A stretch of 64,000 nt of DNA from Hominisplanchenecus_A murintestinalis (GTDB taxonomy: Bacteria > Bacillota > Clostridia > Lachnospirales > Lachnospiraceae), in NCBI RefSeq assembly GCF_943193015.1, contig NZ_CALPCM010000004.1, forward strand, positions 1 to 64,000, read 5' to 3'. Each line of letters begins with the position of its first letter. Position 1 is the first letter of the stretch. The notes under the pieces were generated by a model. That model made no database searches and was not told the origin of the DNA. It saw nothing but the letters and a program-made list of their open reading frames with translations. The position numbers were made by a program, and so were the translations under genes. Shown here piece after piece: positions 51,199-60,049 of this stretch.

Positions 51199-51831
51199 AT
51201 GGCGTTTGATTATAAAAAAGAATATAAAGAATTCTATCTGCCGAAAAGTAAGCCCGTGCTGGTAACGGTTCCGCCTATGAATTTTATTGCTGTCCGTGGA
51301 AAAGGAAATCCGAACGAGGAAGGCGGCGCATATAAACAGTCTATCAGTCTGCTTTACGGAATTGCTTTTACCATAAAAATGAGCAAAAAGGGAGACCATC
51401 GAATCGAAGGGTATTTTGATTTTGTCGTGCCGCCCTTAGAGGGGCTTTGGTGGCAGGAGAACGCGAAAGGAATTGATTATTCGCGCAAAGAGGATTTTCA
51501 GTGGATTTCTATGATTCGCCTGCCAGAGTTTGTGACAGAGGAGGAACTTCATTGGGCAGCGACGGAAGCAGCTGTAAAGAAGAAAGTCGATTTCTCGAAA
51601 GTGGAATTTCTGTCTTATGATGAGGGCTTGTGTGTGCAGTGTATGCATATGGGTCCGTATGACGATGAACCATCAACAATAGAAGCTATGGATGCGTTTA
51701 CAAAAGAACAGGGATATCTTTCGGATATAGGAAATTCCCGCTATCATCATGAGATTTATCTGAGCGATGCGCGCAAATGCAGACCGGAGAATCTGAAAAC
51801 AGTAATCCGGCATCCAGTGAAAGCCGGATAG
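51199..51831 (+). CDS. GyrI-like small-molecule-binding protein
   Basis: 210-residue protein of the GyrI-like family (FDYKKEYKEFYLPKSKPVLV, PPMNFIAVRGKGNPNEEGG, PLEGLWW, and GLCVQCMHMGPYDDEPSTI). It starts 4 bases after the TfoX-like gene and has AAGGAG upstream. Relatives are stand-alone binding domains, or hydrolases of cyclopropyl-type drugs, in the same fold; the substrate is unknown. The operon may belong to a small-molecule resistance locus with the TetR and MFS genes that follow. Confidence 0.85.
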   Translation: MAFDYKKEYKEFYLPKSKPVLVTVPPMNFIAVRGKGNPNEEGGAYKQSISLLYGIAFTIKMSKKGDHRIEGYFDFVVPPLEGLWWQENAKGIDYSRKEDFQWISMIRLPEFVTEEELHWAATEAAVKKKVDFSKVEFLSYDEGLCVQCMHMGPYDDEPSTIEAMDAFTKEQGYLSDIGNSRYHHEIYLSDARKCRPENLKTVIRHPVKAG

Positions 51832-51870
51832 ACAGGTTATTGCGGAGGGAGCAAACCATTGTCTGCCGTA

Positions 51871-51919
51871 TTGACAAACATACCATCGGTATGATAATAT
51901 CAATGCATACGAATCGTAT
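51871..51919 (+). promoter_or_regulatory. Promoter and operators of the TetR gene
   Basis: TTGACA (51,871-51,876), 16-base spacer, GATAAT (51,893-51,898). CATACC-atc-GGTATG (51,879-51,893) fills the spacer, and a second palindrome ATACGA-a-TCGTAT lies at 51,907-51,919. A related ATACC..GGTAT occurs before the MFS gene (52,634-52,650). Confidence 0.8.
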
Positions 51920-51936
51920 ATTTGGGAGGGAAAATA

Positions 51937-52590
51937 GTGGCGAGAAATAAGCATCCGGAAGAAACTGTCAATTTAATATTAGATGTTGCCTTTCGCCTGT
52001 TTATGGAGAAAGGATATGAGAATACTTCCATTCAGGATATCATTCATGGCTTAGGCGGGCTTAGCAAAGGCGCGATTTATCATCACTTTAAGTCAAAAGA
52101 AGATATTTTAGTTGCTGTTACGAGTAGAATGACGGAAGAGTCAAACCGAATGCTTGCAGCTATCCGTGACTGCTCCGGACTTAGCGGAAAAGAAAAGTTG
52201 AAAACTATTTTTAAAGCATCCATTGACAGACCAGTGCAGGATGACATATTTACAGTAGCTCCTAATTTTGGCAATAATCCGAAGCTTCTTGTCAGTCTTT
52301 TGCAGGATACGATAGAAGAAGTAGCGCCAAATTATATTTTGCCGATTATCAAACAGGGTATTTCAGACGGTTCTATTAAGACCGATTACCCGGAACAATT
52401 GGCGGAATTGATTATCCTTGCGGCAAATGTTTGGATGAATCCTATGATATTTGGTGACTCTGAGGAAGAGTCTTATCGTAAGTTTATGGTGTTTAGCCAG
52501 ATGCTGCAAGGATTTGGATTAGATATTGTGGATCATGAAATGCTGGAAAGGCTGCGGGAGCTGACAGCTATATATCAGAAGAACAGGTAA
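51937..52590 (+). CDS. TetR/AcrR family regulator of the adjacent MFS pump
   Basis: 217-residue repressor. The HTH at residues about 8-55 (LILDVAFRLFMEKGYENTSI, GLGGLSKGAIYHHFKSKEDIL) is typical of TetR. The start is GTG 51,937 with GGGAGGG 6 bases before; no in-frame ATG fits. Its promoter spacer carries a palindrome, so it should repress itself. The MFS gene begins 77 bases after and has a related half-palindrome, suggesting joint control by an exported drug. Confidence 0.9.
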   Translation: MARNKHPEETVNLILDVAFRLFMEKGYENTSIQDIIHGLGGLSKGAIYHHFKSKEDILVAVTSRMTEESNRMLAAIRDCSGLSGKEKLKTIFKASIDRPVQDDIFTVAPNFGNNPKLLVSLLQDTIEEVAPNYILPIIKQGISDGSIKTDYPEQLAELIILAANVWMNPMIFGDSEEESYRKFMVFSQMLQGFGLDIVDHEMLERLRELTAIYQKNR

Positions 52591-52667
52591 AATTCTGCCC
52601 TGCAAAATGGGCAGAAAATTTTTAAAGAAATACATACCAACATGCGGTATTAAAAAAGGAGTAAAGA

Positions 52668-53906
52668 ATGAATAAAAAATTATTTTCAAAAAATTTTATG
52701 ATGGTTGTTATTGGACAGATTATCTCATTGTTTGGGAACGCGGCATTAAGGTTTGCGCTGCCGCTGTATTTATTAAATCTGACAGGTTCATCGGCGCTTT
52801 ACGGAACCGTTACGGCGTGCGCTTTTCTTCCGGCCATCCTGCTGTCGCCGGTAGGCGGTATTGTGGCGGACAGGGTAAATAAGAGAAATGTTATGGTAGT
52901 ATTGGATTTCTTTACAGCCGCAGTTATCCTGTTATTTTTGCTGTTTATGAATAGCGCAAACCTTATTATCCTTTTGACGGTTACGTTGATGCTCCTATAT
53001 GGGATTGCAGGGGCATATCAGCCGTCTGTGCAGGCGAGCATACCTGCGCTGGTAAACCAGGAACATTTCATGGCGGCAAATTCTGTTATCAACACGATAA
53101 GTTCTTTTGCCTCCTTCATGGGACCGGTTCTTGGAGGGGTTTTGTATAGTGCATACGGGTTGAAAACGGTATTATGGGTATGCACGGTATGTTTTGTGGT
53201 ATCTGCAGTTATGGAGATTTTTATTAAAATACCATTTCATAAACGGGATTCAGACGGAAGCATATGGAGAGTGGTGAAAGCTGATTTTAAAGAAAGTATC
53301 CGGTTTATTTGGAAAGATAAGCCTGTGATTGGAAAATCGCTTCTGGTAATCTGCAGAATCAATCTATTTTTGTCTGCAATGATTCTTGTAGCGCTGCCAT
53401 ACCTTATAACAGAGGTGTTAAATTTAGGGGCGGCAGAAGCAAACAGGCTTTATGGTTTTGCGAATGGTGCGTTGGCGGCAGGCGGATTGGCAGGGGGCAT
53501 TTGCGCAGGCATTTTTGCAAACAAATTATCGATTCAGAAATCCGGCAATTTGATCATAGCCAGCGCTGTTTGCGTATTTCCTATGGGCGCTGCGCTGATC
53601 TTATGCTCATCCGGAATGATAAACTATTTTGTGATTACGATATGCTGTTTTCTTATTATGGCATTTTCAACAATTTTTACCGTACAGATGATGTCTTTTA
53701 TTCAGGCGGAAACTCCGCAAAGTTTCATTGGGAAGGTGATTGCCGTCATCCTTACCATTGCCATGTGTGCGCAGCCGTTAGGCAATGCACTCTATGGCAT
53801 CCTGTTTGAAATCTGCAAAGGATTTGAATATGTGGTTGTCCTGTTTTCAGGTGTAGCGTCACTACTGACTGCTGTCAGCGCCAGAAATATTTACAAAGAT
53901 TTTTAA
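52668..53906 (+). CDS. MFS efflux transporter (MefA-like MFS_3 family)
   Basis: 412-residue transporter with twelve hydrophobic helices. Motif A-like GGIVADRVNKRNVMV follows helix two. The general pattern (LFGNAALRFALPLYLLNLTGS, LLYGIAGAYQPSVQASIPAL, QAETPQSFIGKVIAV) is that of the MefA/MFS_3 macrolide-efflux group. AAAAGGAG precedes the ATG. A TetR gene lies directly upstream. The drug exported is not known; it is too generic to call a named resistance gene. Confidence 0.88.
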   Translation: MNKKLFSKNFMMVVIGQIISLFGNAALRFALPLYLLNLTGSSALYGTVTACAFLPAILLSPVGGIVADRVNKRNVMVVLDFFTAAVILLFLLFMNSANLIILLTVTLMLLYGIAGAYQPSVQASIPALVNQEHFMAANSVINTISSFASFMGPVLGGVLYSAYGLKTVLWVCTVCFVVSAVMEIFIKIPFHKRDSDGSIWRVVKADFKESIRFIWKDKPVIGKSLLVICRINLFLSAMILVALPYLITEVLNLGAAEANRLYGFANGALAAGGLAGGICAGIFANKLSIQKSGNLIIASAVCVFPMGAALILCSSGMINYFVITICCFLIMAFSTIFTVQMMSFIQAETPQSFIGKVIAVILTIAMCAQPLGNALYGILFEICKGFEYVVVLFSGVASLLTAVSARNIYKDF

Positions 53907-53985
53907 AATGGACTTTGAAACATGACATGTATCTGTCGCCGTTTTATGGTATACTAATTCTATAAATGGTGAGGAGGGATTTCTT

Positions 53986-54936
53986 ATGAAGCTTGACCGA
54001 ATGATTGGAATCCTGTCGATTCTGCTGCAGAAGGAGAAGGTGACTGCTCCTTATCTTGCAAAGAAGTTTGAGGTTTCCCGCCGTACGATTAACCGGGATA
54101 TTGAAGCGCTTTGCATGGCAGGAATTCCGCTGGTGACAGAACCGGGAAAAAACGGCGGTGTTTCGATTATGGAAGGGTATAAAATAGACCGTACCTTACT
54201 CAGTACATCGGATATGCAGGCTATTTTAGCGGGGCTCCGCAGCCTGGACAGTGTGAGCGGAACCAACCGCTATGCACAGTTGATGGAGAAGCTGTCGGCA
54301 GGAGCTTCTAACTTGCTTGCAGGGGACATGCACATTTTCATCGATCTTTCTTCCTGGTACAGAGATTCGTTATCTCCCAAAATTGAATTGCTGCATGACG
54401 CAATCCTTTCAGGACATAAAGTTTCCTTTGCTTATTTTGCGCCAAGGGGGGAGTCGCGGCGGATTGTCGAACCGTATCATTTGATTTTCCAGTGGTCGAG
54501 CTGGTATCTGTGGGGATGGTGCGGATGCAGAGAAGATTTCCGGCTCTTTAAGCTAGTGCGGATGACAGAGCTGCAAGTAGGCGAAGCCTTTGAAAAGCGG
54601 GCAGTTCCGCTTCCGGATCTTTCATCTGAACGGGTGTTTCCGCATCTGTATCAGGTGAAAGCGAAAATCCAGCCGGAATATAAATGGAGGCTCATCGAAG
54701 AATATGGTCCAGAAAGCTTTGCTGTTCAGCCGGATGGAACGCTGCTTTTTTCTTTTGGGTTTACGGATAAGGACACCGTTGTGAGATGGATTGCCTCTTT
54801 TGGGGATGGCGCGGAGCTTTTGGAGCCGGAAGAACTCCGAAAAGATGTAGCAGCATTCGCGGAAGGAATCAAGGGGAAATATGCGGGTAACAGTTCAGCC
54901 CAGGACTTTGCACTTGCTGCAAAGTACGTGAAATAG
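53986..54936 (+). CDS. YafY-family HTH/WYL transcriptional regulator
   Basis: 316-residue regulator. The N-terminal HTH (RMIGILSILLQKEKVTAPYL, KKFEVSRRTINRDIEALCMA) is followed by a WYL domain (VEPYHLIFQWSSWYLWGWC, FRLFKLVRM) and a C-terminal WCX-like region. GGTGAGGAGG supports the ATG. An imperfect palindrome GACA-tgtatc-TGTC at 53,924-53,937 may be an operator. The last 16 codons (GNSSAQDFALAAKYVK) lie in the arm of a 14-bp inverted repeat, so the original C-terminus may have been altered. Confidence 0.88.
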   Translation: MKLDRMIGILSILLQKEKVTAPYLAKKFEVSRRTINRDIEALCMAGIPLVTEPGKNGGVSIMEGYKIDRTLLSTSDMQAILAGLRSLDSVSGTNRYAQLMEKLSAGASNLLAGDMHIFIDLSSWYRDSLSPKIELLHDAILSGHKVSFAYFAPRGESRRIVEPYHLIFQWSSWYLWGWCGCREDFRLFKLVRMTELQVGEAFEKRAVPLPDLSSERVFPHLYQVKAKIQPEYKWRLIEEYGPESFAVQPDGTLLFSFGFTDKDTVVRWIASFGDGAELLEPEELRKDVAAFAEGIKGKYAGNSSAQDFALAAKYVK

Positions 54937-55023
54937 CATTGCGGTTGAGGGGCATCAAGCTACCACGAAGTGGTTTTGCATGGCTTGATGCCAGTAACAG
55001 GAAGCCGAAGGCTGAACTGTTAC
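54887..55023. repeat. 137-base nested inverted-repeat structure
   Basis: Outer arms GTAACAGTTCAGCC (54,887-54,900) and GGCTGAACTGTTAC (55,010-55,023) are perfect 14-mers. Inside are GGCATCAAGC (54,951-54,960) / GCTTGATGCC (54,983-54,992) and an alternative GTAACAG..CTGTTAC pairing (54,994-55,023). There is no ORF for a transposase. It could be a REP-like or MITE-like insertion at the 3' end of the WYL gene. Confidence 0.75.
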
Positions 55024-55104
55024 ATATGCGGAAGTAAAAAAATAGCCGGTTACTTGACAATATGTCAAAATGGACATATTCTGAAAAGCAGGGGGATGAA
55101 GTTT

Positions 55105-55317
55105 ATGAATAAAAATAGGATTTACCAGGGGAATAATGTGATAGTAGAAAAACCTCGAATTATGATTCATGGACACTATAAAGATTCTGGATATGGTTTT
55201 TACTGTACAAAATTGGAAAAGCAGGCAAAACGGTGGGCATTAACGAAGCGGTGGGAATCTATTGTAAACAGCTATCTTTATATACAGGATGATAAATTTG
55301 AAGATGCGCAGTTTTGA
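55105..55317 (+). pseudogene. DUF3990 protein, N-terminal part (frameshifted)
   Basis: 70 codons with the DUF3990 start: YQGNNVIVEKPRI (NG-x-V-V-PxI), HGHYKDSGYGFYCTKLEKQAKRWA. The frame ends early at 55,317. The continuation (LKMRSFEHMTEDWLQFVIDC, then HQYDIVEG) is in the next frame, which fits one extra A in the AAA of GATGATAAATTT near 55,294. DUF3990 proteins have an ADP-ribosyltransferase-like fold and sit in toxin-like small operons. Likely dead. Confidence 0.7.
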
Positions 55318-55603
55318 GCACATGACGGAAGATTGGCTGCAGTTTGTTATTGATTGCAGAAGAGGCATAGAGCATCAATATGATATTGTGGAAGGCCGAA
55401 GGCCGATGACCAAATATGGGAATTTGCTTTTTATATGCCATATGATTGAGCGGATTGCAAGGAAATTACATCAGAAAAATCAATATGTGGTGAATACCAT
55501 TGGGAAAGATGCGATGTATCATTTGATTAGTGTTGCGAACGTGCTTCATGCGGAAAATCCGTTGGATGTTGAAGATAAATGGGTAAAGTCTATCAAAGAT
55601 TGA
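55289..55603 (+). pseudogene. DUF3990 C-terminal remnant fused to part of a companion gene
   Basis: The beginning continues DUF3990 up to DIVEG. After that the sequence changes to another protein (NLLFICHMIERIARKLHQKN, QYVVNTIGKDAMYHLISVAN), which I read as the front of a companion gene joined by deletion. It ends out of frame at 55,603. No start signal of its own is convincing. Treated as debris. Confidence 0.6.
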
Positions 55604-55758
55604 TCCGGGATACGGCATTGCAGGGTGAGGATTATGTAGAAGGGATTTTCAGGTTTTACAATCACGAAATATGCAATGTCATAGATAACTATAATTGTAG
55701 TGCATATTTCGAGCCGTCTTATGTAATTGCACGGGCGTATCAGATGGGGGGATTTTAG
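55579..55758 (+). pseudogene. C-terminal fragment of the companion gene
   Basis: 59-codon frame beginning GKVYQRLIRDTALQGEDYVEG and ending NCSAYFEPSYVIARAYQMGG. It overlaps the previous ORF out of frame by 25 bases, as expected if an internal deletion removed the middle. It is too short for an independent protein and lacks a ribosome site. Confidence 0.5.
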
Positions 55759-55792
55759 TGAAGTAACGCCATGAATATATTTTTATGAAAAG

Positions 55793-55825
55793 GTGTCTGA
55801 GAATTTTGAACTCAGGCATTTTTTA
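55793..55825 (+). terminator. Terminator after the DUF3990 remnants
   Basis: TGTCTGAG / CTCAGGCA stem (one G-T pair) with loop AATTTTGAA followed by TTTTTT. The following 200 bases to 56,029 are A+T-rich, with no gene seen. Confidence 0.75.
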
Positions 55826-56029
55826 GTGTTTCATATGAGAATACAAGGTGGAGTTAGAAATTCGCAAAAAGAGTTTTGTTGTCAGAAAACGCATTTAATA
55901 AATAGTACTTAATAGGATTGATTTTACATATAAGTATAATTTTTCTTGATAGATTTAGATAAACGAAGTATACTAAATAAAAGAAATAAATAAAGATAAT
56001 GGGATGATTTCGGAGAGCGGGAGAGTAAA

Positions 56030-56266
56030 ATGGTGAAAATTTATTTGCTTCCGGCAGATGAAGGGAACTTTATCTGGCTTAGGTATGGAAAAGGTGAAAA
56101 ATATGCCAATATTATTGTAGATGGCGGTACAAAAAGCAGTGGGAAAGAATATGCAGAAGTTATTGAAAATATTGCGGAGCGTGGCGAAAAAGTGGAAGCG
56201 CTTGTTTTGACCCATATTGATTATGATCTCAAACTTCGCACTTTAATAAGTGCCTATGCACCTTGA
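56030..56266 (+). pseudogene. MBL-fold hydrolase, N-terminal fragment interrupted by a MITE-like element
   Basis: The first 66 codons (YLLPADEGNFIWLRYGKGEK, NIIVDGG, VEALVLTHIDYD) match the start of ComEC-like metallo-beta-lactamase proteins common in defence and toxin loci. The metal motif is cut right after THIDYD, where the inverted repeat at 56,228 begins. The frame then ends within the insert. No C-terminal half is visible downstream. Confidence 0.78.
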
Positions 56267-56549
56267 AAATTCAATAAAAACTGGCAATAAAATAGCATGA
56301 AACCGTCTGGTTTGGTATAATTGACAGGCATTTCGAATGCTGCTTCAAATGTTCCGAACCATACTTAACAACAATACAGAGCTGTCCAACGATAAAATCG
56401 ACGAACTGGTTAATACATTTATGAATACATTACCTGCTTTGCTGAAAGCGCAGCTTCAAGCAGCATAACAGCAGACTTTTGACAACTGAATAACTGCCAG
56501 GTATTGAATTTTCAAGGTGCATAGGCAAAATCTATGTGCGAAGTTTGAG
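56228..56549. mobile_element. MITE-like element with about 50-base terminal inverted repeats
   Basis: 322 bases flanked by CTCAAACTTCGCAC / GTGCGAAGTTTGAG, with a second matching block CCTATGCACCTTGAAAATTC / inverse further in. The inside holds only a 40-codon frame (56,347-56,469: FRTILNNNTELSNDKIDELV and so on) that may be the end of a deleted transposase. It has cut an MBL-fold gene. No clear target duplication was found. Bases 56,550-56,725 show no gene. Confidence 0.75.
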
Positions 56550-56725
56550 TTATTAATATGAATGACTATCTGGTTACCAATCAGTTGGCAGATATTATAC
56601 TCATAGGATTCTTGTATATATGGTTTTAATTCCTCAAAGGTCTGTTCAGAGGGGTTCAATGCACATATCCATGCCATCCATGCGTAGACGGGATGGGGGA
56701 CTATCTACCGTTTACTCTTTATCTG

Positions 56726-58924
56726 CTAAATCAACGCATCATTCCGCAATGTTTCATTCAAGTCACACTGCAAAAGACGCCTTCCGCCAATATAATAAGC
56801 AAGCGCAACAAACAATACAATCGCAGCCGCAAATATCAAAATAGGCAGAATCGGGGCTTCTGACCAGAATACCATCGGCTCTAAATAGCTTGCTGTTACG
56901 GCAAATTGCACAAACAATACGGTAAGCGGTAATGTAATCAAAAGTGGTTTCCCTGCTATCACAAACGCTTCAATACAGAACATTTTCCTCATTTCCTGCG
57001 GTGTCAAGCCAATGGACATATATTGGGCAAATTCCCGTTTCCTTTGACGGAGAAACCCTAACGTATTTGAAAAGACATTCGCAATTCCAATCACAGCAAG
57101 CAATACACAAAAAGCTCCCAAAATCATTACCATGCCTTGGATTAAACTGTCATTAGACAATCTTTCCTGTACTCGGTTTTCACTTTCAATTTCATACTGC
57201 TCCGATACAAGCCGCACGACTTCCTGTTCCAGAGCGTTTAAGTCCGTAAGATTTACAGTTCCGTTTGAAAGAATACGGATATAACTGTCGGATTCAGCTT
57301 CACATACCTCTCCCAAAGTTTTATTCCACATGGTAAGCGGGATAAAATGTACAAGGGCATAATTATCATATTCTTCCCTCAACGTGGGGGATTTCTGTGT
57401 ATAAGATAAAACAGGGATTTTTACGGTTTTGTCATTTTTATAAAGTATTGTATTCTGGTTATCATCCCTTACAAATGGAACATATTCTTTATAGCGGAAA
57501 TTGCTGTTTCTGCTATCCCAAATCTGATTTAATACGATTGCGCCATCAAGACTTGGCGTAATCCCAATCTGTGAACAGAAGTTTAAAAAGCTTGTGTCAT
57601 CCAAAACAACAATCGGAGCAGATACTTGAAACTGCCCATTTTCATTCGGTGTTCCCGCAACTGATTCAAGCCCGCCAAGTGATGACAGTTCATCGCTCTG
57701 TAATCCCTCTGGCAGAAACGTCAAAGCTTTGGCCTTTTGATATACCGTGGCATCTTGTATCCCCGTAATATCCCGCAATTCATCTGTTAAGCCAAAATCT
57801 GTTAATTCCGTGTCCTTTAAAGTTATCATGATATCCCACACATCCTGATATCGTTCAAAATAAGTATATCTGGTACTGATATCTGCAAGGGTAGTAAAGC
57901 AGAGCATGATAGAAAAACCCAGAAAAGACAGCAATAATGACAATGTGGATATCCGTAAATGTTTCTTCTGAGCTTTTAATGCGTTTCCTGCAAGTTCCCC
58001 TTTCATGCCAAAAATGCAAGATAAAAACCGAGAATGTTTCTTTTTCTTTAACAATAAACCGCTTGTATTTCTGATTGCTTCCAGAGGCGTCATCCTGCTC
58101 AGTTTTCTTGCAGGAATCCACGCAGAAAAAATTACGGTTAAGAACGAAATGAGAACCGTAAGCGCAAATATGGACGGATGATACTGAAAAACAGCTTCGT
58201 GGCGTCCAGATACATCCGAAGCAAAAAAATTGACTGCTTTTATAATCCCATAGCTTATTAAAATCCCAGACATACTTCCAATTAGCATTGGCAGTATGCT
58301 TAAAACCATCGCTTCCTGCAACAGACAGGTTCTAATTTGCCTTGGTGTAGCCCCAATACTCGAAAATATACCAAATTGATGGATTCTGGCATTCATGGAT
58401 AATTCAAAAGAGCCTCGGATAATTAAGATTAACGACACTGCCATAATAATCAGTATCACCACATACAGTGTCAAAAGCATTGGCGGCGCCTCATCCTCTG
58501 GGTCGTGTATAAAATAGCGGGACAGGAGCAATGAGTTATATTGGATGGAATCTTCATTTAGCCCAAGCTGTGCTGAAATTAACGGCATATCACGATAAAT
58601 CGTTCTGGCATTCTTAAAATAAACATCCGCCACTATTTTTCCTTTTTGGGATAATTCCTCGTTGACGACTGCTTTTTCTACATTCGCAAATTGACATACC
58701 ATAGATAAATCATCGGAACCTAATGCTTCACAAACAATGCGCCCCTGCCAGTCGCCCTCCTCCAATATGATTTGTTCCACATCATATGCCCAAAAATTGT
58801 AAGCTATGCTGCATAACAGCGACAAAAACATGGTGGCAACAAGAGCAGCCGCCATAATTGATATACTGGATGCACGGTTATTTTTAATATAGCTTTTCGA
58901 GTAGTCTTTCCACATGCTGCTCAC
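56726..58924 (-). CDS. FtsX-type ABC permease
   Basis: 732-residue permease. The N-terminal helix (SISIMAAALVATMFLSLLCS) is followed by an extracellular domain, three helices near residues 150-290 with an FtsX motif (IFSSIGATPRQIRTCLLQEAM), a second extracellular domain and three C-terminal helices (MVMILGAFCVLLAVIGIANV, ...). A second FtsX motif is YMSIGLTPQEMRKMF. It overlaps the ATPase gene by 4 bases. With the two-component genes upstream it forms a peptide-resistance/sensing module distinct from the ICE-borne one at 38-45 kb. Confidence 0.9.
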   Translation of the reverse strand: MSSMWKDYSKSYIKNNRASSISIMAAALVATMFLSLLCSIAYNFWAYDVEQIILEEGDWQGRIVCEALGSDDLSMVCQFANVEKAVVNEELSQKGKIVADVYFKNARTIYRDMPLISAQLGLNEDSIQYNSLLLSRYFIHDPEDEAPPMLLTLYVVILIIMAVSLILIIRGSFELSMNARIHQFGIFSSIGATPRQIRTCLLQEAMVLSILPMLIGSMSGILISYGIIKAVNFFASDVSGRHEAVFQYHPSIFALTVLISFLTVIFSAWIPARKLSRMTPLEAIRNTSGLLLKKKKHSRFLSCIFGMKGELAGNALKAQKKHLRISTLSLLLSFLGFSIMLCFTTLADISTRYTYFERYQDVWDIMITLKDTELTDFGLTDELRDITGIQDATVYQKAKALTFLPEGLQSDELSSLGGLESVAGTPNENGQFQVSAPIVVLDDTSFLNFCSQIGITPSLDGAIVLNQIWDSRNSNFRYKEYVPFVRDDNQNTILYKNDKTVKIPVLSYTQKSPTLREEYDNYALVHFIPLTMWNKTLGEVCEAESDSYIRILSNGTVNLTDLNALEQEVVRLVSEQYEIESENRVQERLSNDSLIQGMVMILGAFCVLLAVIGIANVFSNTLGFLRQRKREFAQYMSIGLTPQEMRKMFCIEAFVIAGKPLLITLPLTVLFVQFAVTASYLEPMVFWSEAPILPILIFAAAIVLFVALAYYIGGRRLLQCDLNETLRNDALI

Positions 58925-59643
58925 CTCCGTTTCTCCACAGGGATACCTCTATGCCTCTCGGCAGTATCAATGAAATGGTCGCTGACAATTTGCCCGTCTT
59001 CGATGGTCACAATTCGGTCGGTTTCCAATGCAATTTTTTCATCATGGGTAATAAGGAGTATTGTCTGTTTTAAATTTCGGTTTGACAGCTTTAAGAGGTC
59101 AATTATTTCCTTTGAATTTTTTTGGTCAAGGTTTCCTGTCGGTTCATCAGCAAAAAGGATGGCAGGGCGGTAAATCAAAGACCTTGCGATTGCAACCCGT
59201 TGCTGCTGTCCTCCAGATAGCTGGCTTGGCAGGCTTTCCAGTTTGTCCTCTATCCCCAATATCTTTACAATCATTTTAAAGTAATCCAAATCTGGCTTTC
59301 TTTTGTCAAGCAGCATAGGCATAAGGATATTTTTTTCTGCTGTAAGAGTGGGAATCAGATTGTAAAACTGGTAAACCAATCCAACCTTTCTCCTTCTGAA
59401 GATAGCGGCATCTGTAGCATTTAGTCCGCTAAGGTCAACACCGTCTATTGTTACAGTGCCTTTTGTCGGCTTGTCCACGCTGCCCAAAATATGCAGGAGC
59501 GTTGATTTTCCAGAGCCAGATGCCCCAATAATTGCGACAAATTCGCCTTTTTCAATAGATAGGCTGATTCCATTTAAAGCAGTAACTTGATTATCGCCTT
59601 TCCCAAATACTTTTTCGATACCATTACATCTTAGTATTTCCAT
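58921..59643 (-). CDS. ABC transporter ATPase (BceA/MacB-type)
   Basis: 240-residue ATPase with Walker A GASGSGKSTLL, signature LSGGQQQRVAIARSL, Walker B ILFADEPTGNLD and H-loop LITHDE. AGGAGG lies upstream of the ATG. It is followed with 4-base overlap by the FtsX permease. A 406-base repeat-rich gap separates it from the kinase gene, so it may also have a promoter there. Confidence 0.92.
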   Translation of the reverse strand: MEILRCNGIEKVFGKGDNQVTALNGISLSIEKGEFVAIIGASGSGKSTLLHILGSVDKPTKGTVTIDGVDLSGLNATDAAIFRRRKVGLVYQFYNLIPTLTAEKNILMPMLLDKRKPDLDYFKMIVKILGIEDKLESLPSQLSGGQQQRVAIARSLIYRPAILFADEPTGNLDQKNSKEIIDLLKLSNRNLKQTILLITHDEKIALETDRIVTIEDGQIVSDHFIDTAERHRGIPVEKRR

Positions 59644-60049
59644 GTTGTCAAATCCTCCTGTTTGTTATTTCCTTATTACTGGCGTGTTCCTCACGCCATA
59701 AAGGTATACCCTTGCGGTATTTCCTCATTGTTGGCGCAGCCCTTACGCCATAGAGGTATACCCTTGCGGTATTTCCTCATTGTTGGCGTGTTCCTCACGC
59801 CATAAAGGTATACCCTTGCGGTATTTTTTATACCTTGATATAAATCTTTCTATTATTCCCGTGAGCAATGAGGAAAATAGCCATGTTTACATGGTTATTT
59901 GACGAATGCCGCGAGGGTCAAAAACCCTGTTGCTTGCAACATGGTTTTTGATTTGAGATTTCTCAAAGTATTTTTATTATAACAAATGAAAGTGACATCT
60001 CAGTGACTAGGCCCCAAACATACCATATTTTATGTGCTTCGCATTATTT
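59644..60049. other. Repeat-filled gap between kinase and ATPase genes
   Basis: 406 bases without a gene. It holds three 52-base tandem repeats (59,681-59,824) plus palindromes: AATAGCCATG-TTTA-CATGGTTATT (59,876-59,899), TCAAAAACC-c-TGTTGC-tt-GCAACA-t-GGTTTTTGA (59,918-59,951), and TTTGAGA-tt-TCTCAAA (59,952-59,967). The last two could be a terminator cluster that lowers ATPase expression. Confidence 0.8.
59681..59824. repeat. Three tandem 52-base palindromic repeats
   Basis: Units begin at 59,681, 59,733 and 59,785. Each 40-base core has a hairpin GGCGTG-TTCCT-CACGCC (second copy varied), then AT(A/G)AAGG-like linker and a hairpin ATACC-CTTGC-GGTAT. The cores are separated by the constant 12 bases TTCCTCATTGTT. 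A fourth diverged copy lies inside the kinase gene at 60,596-60,640. Confidence 0.9.

Noticed and set aside
56456..56677. 73-codon leftward frame after the MITE-like element
   Set aside because: Half of it lies in the inverted repeat, and the rest has no family match or ribosome site.
59681..59824. Regularly spaced repeats resembling a small CRISPR array
   Set aside because: The 12 bases between cores are the same each time, the cores are internally palindromic, and no cas gene is near. It is a 52-base tandem repeat.
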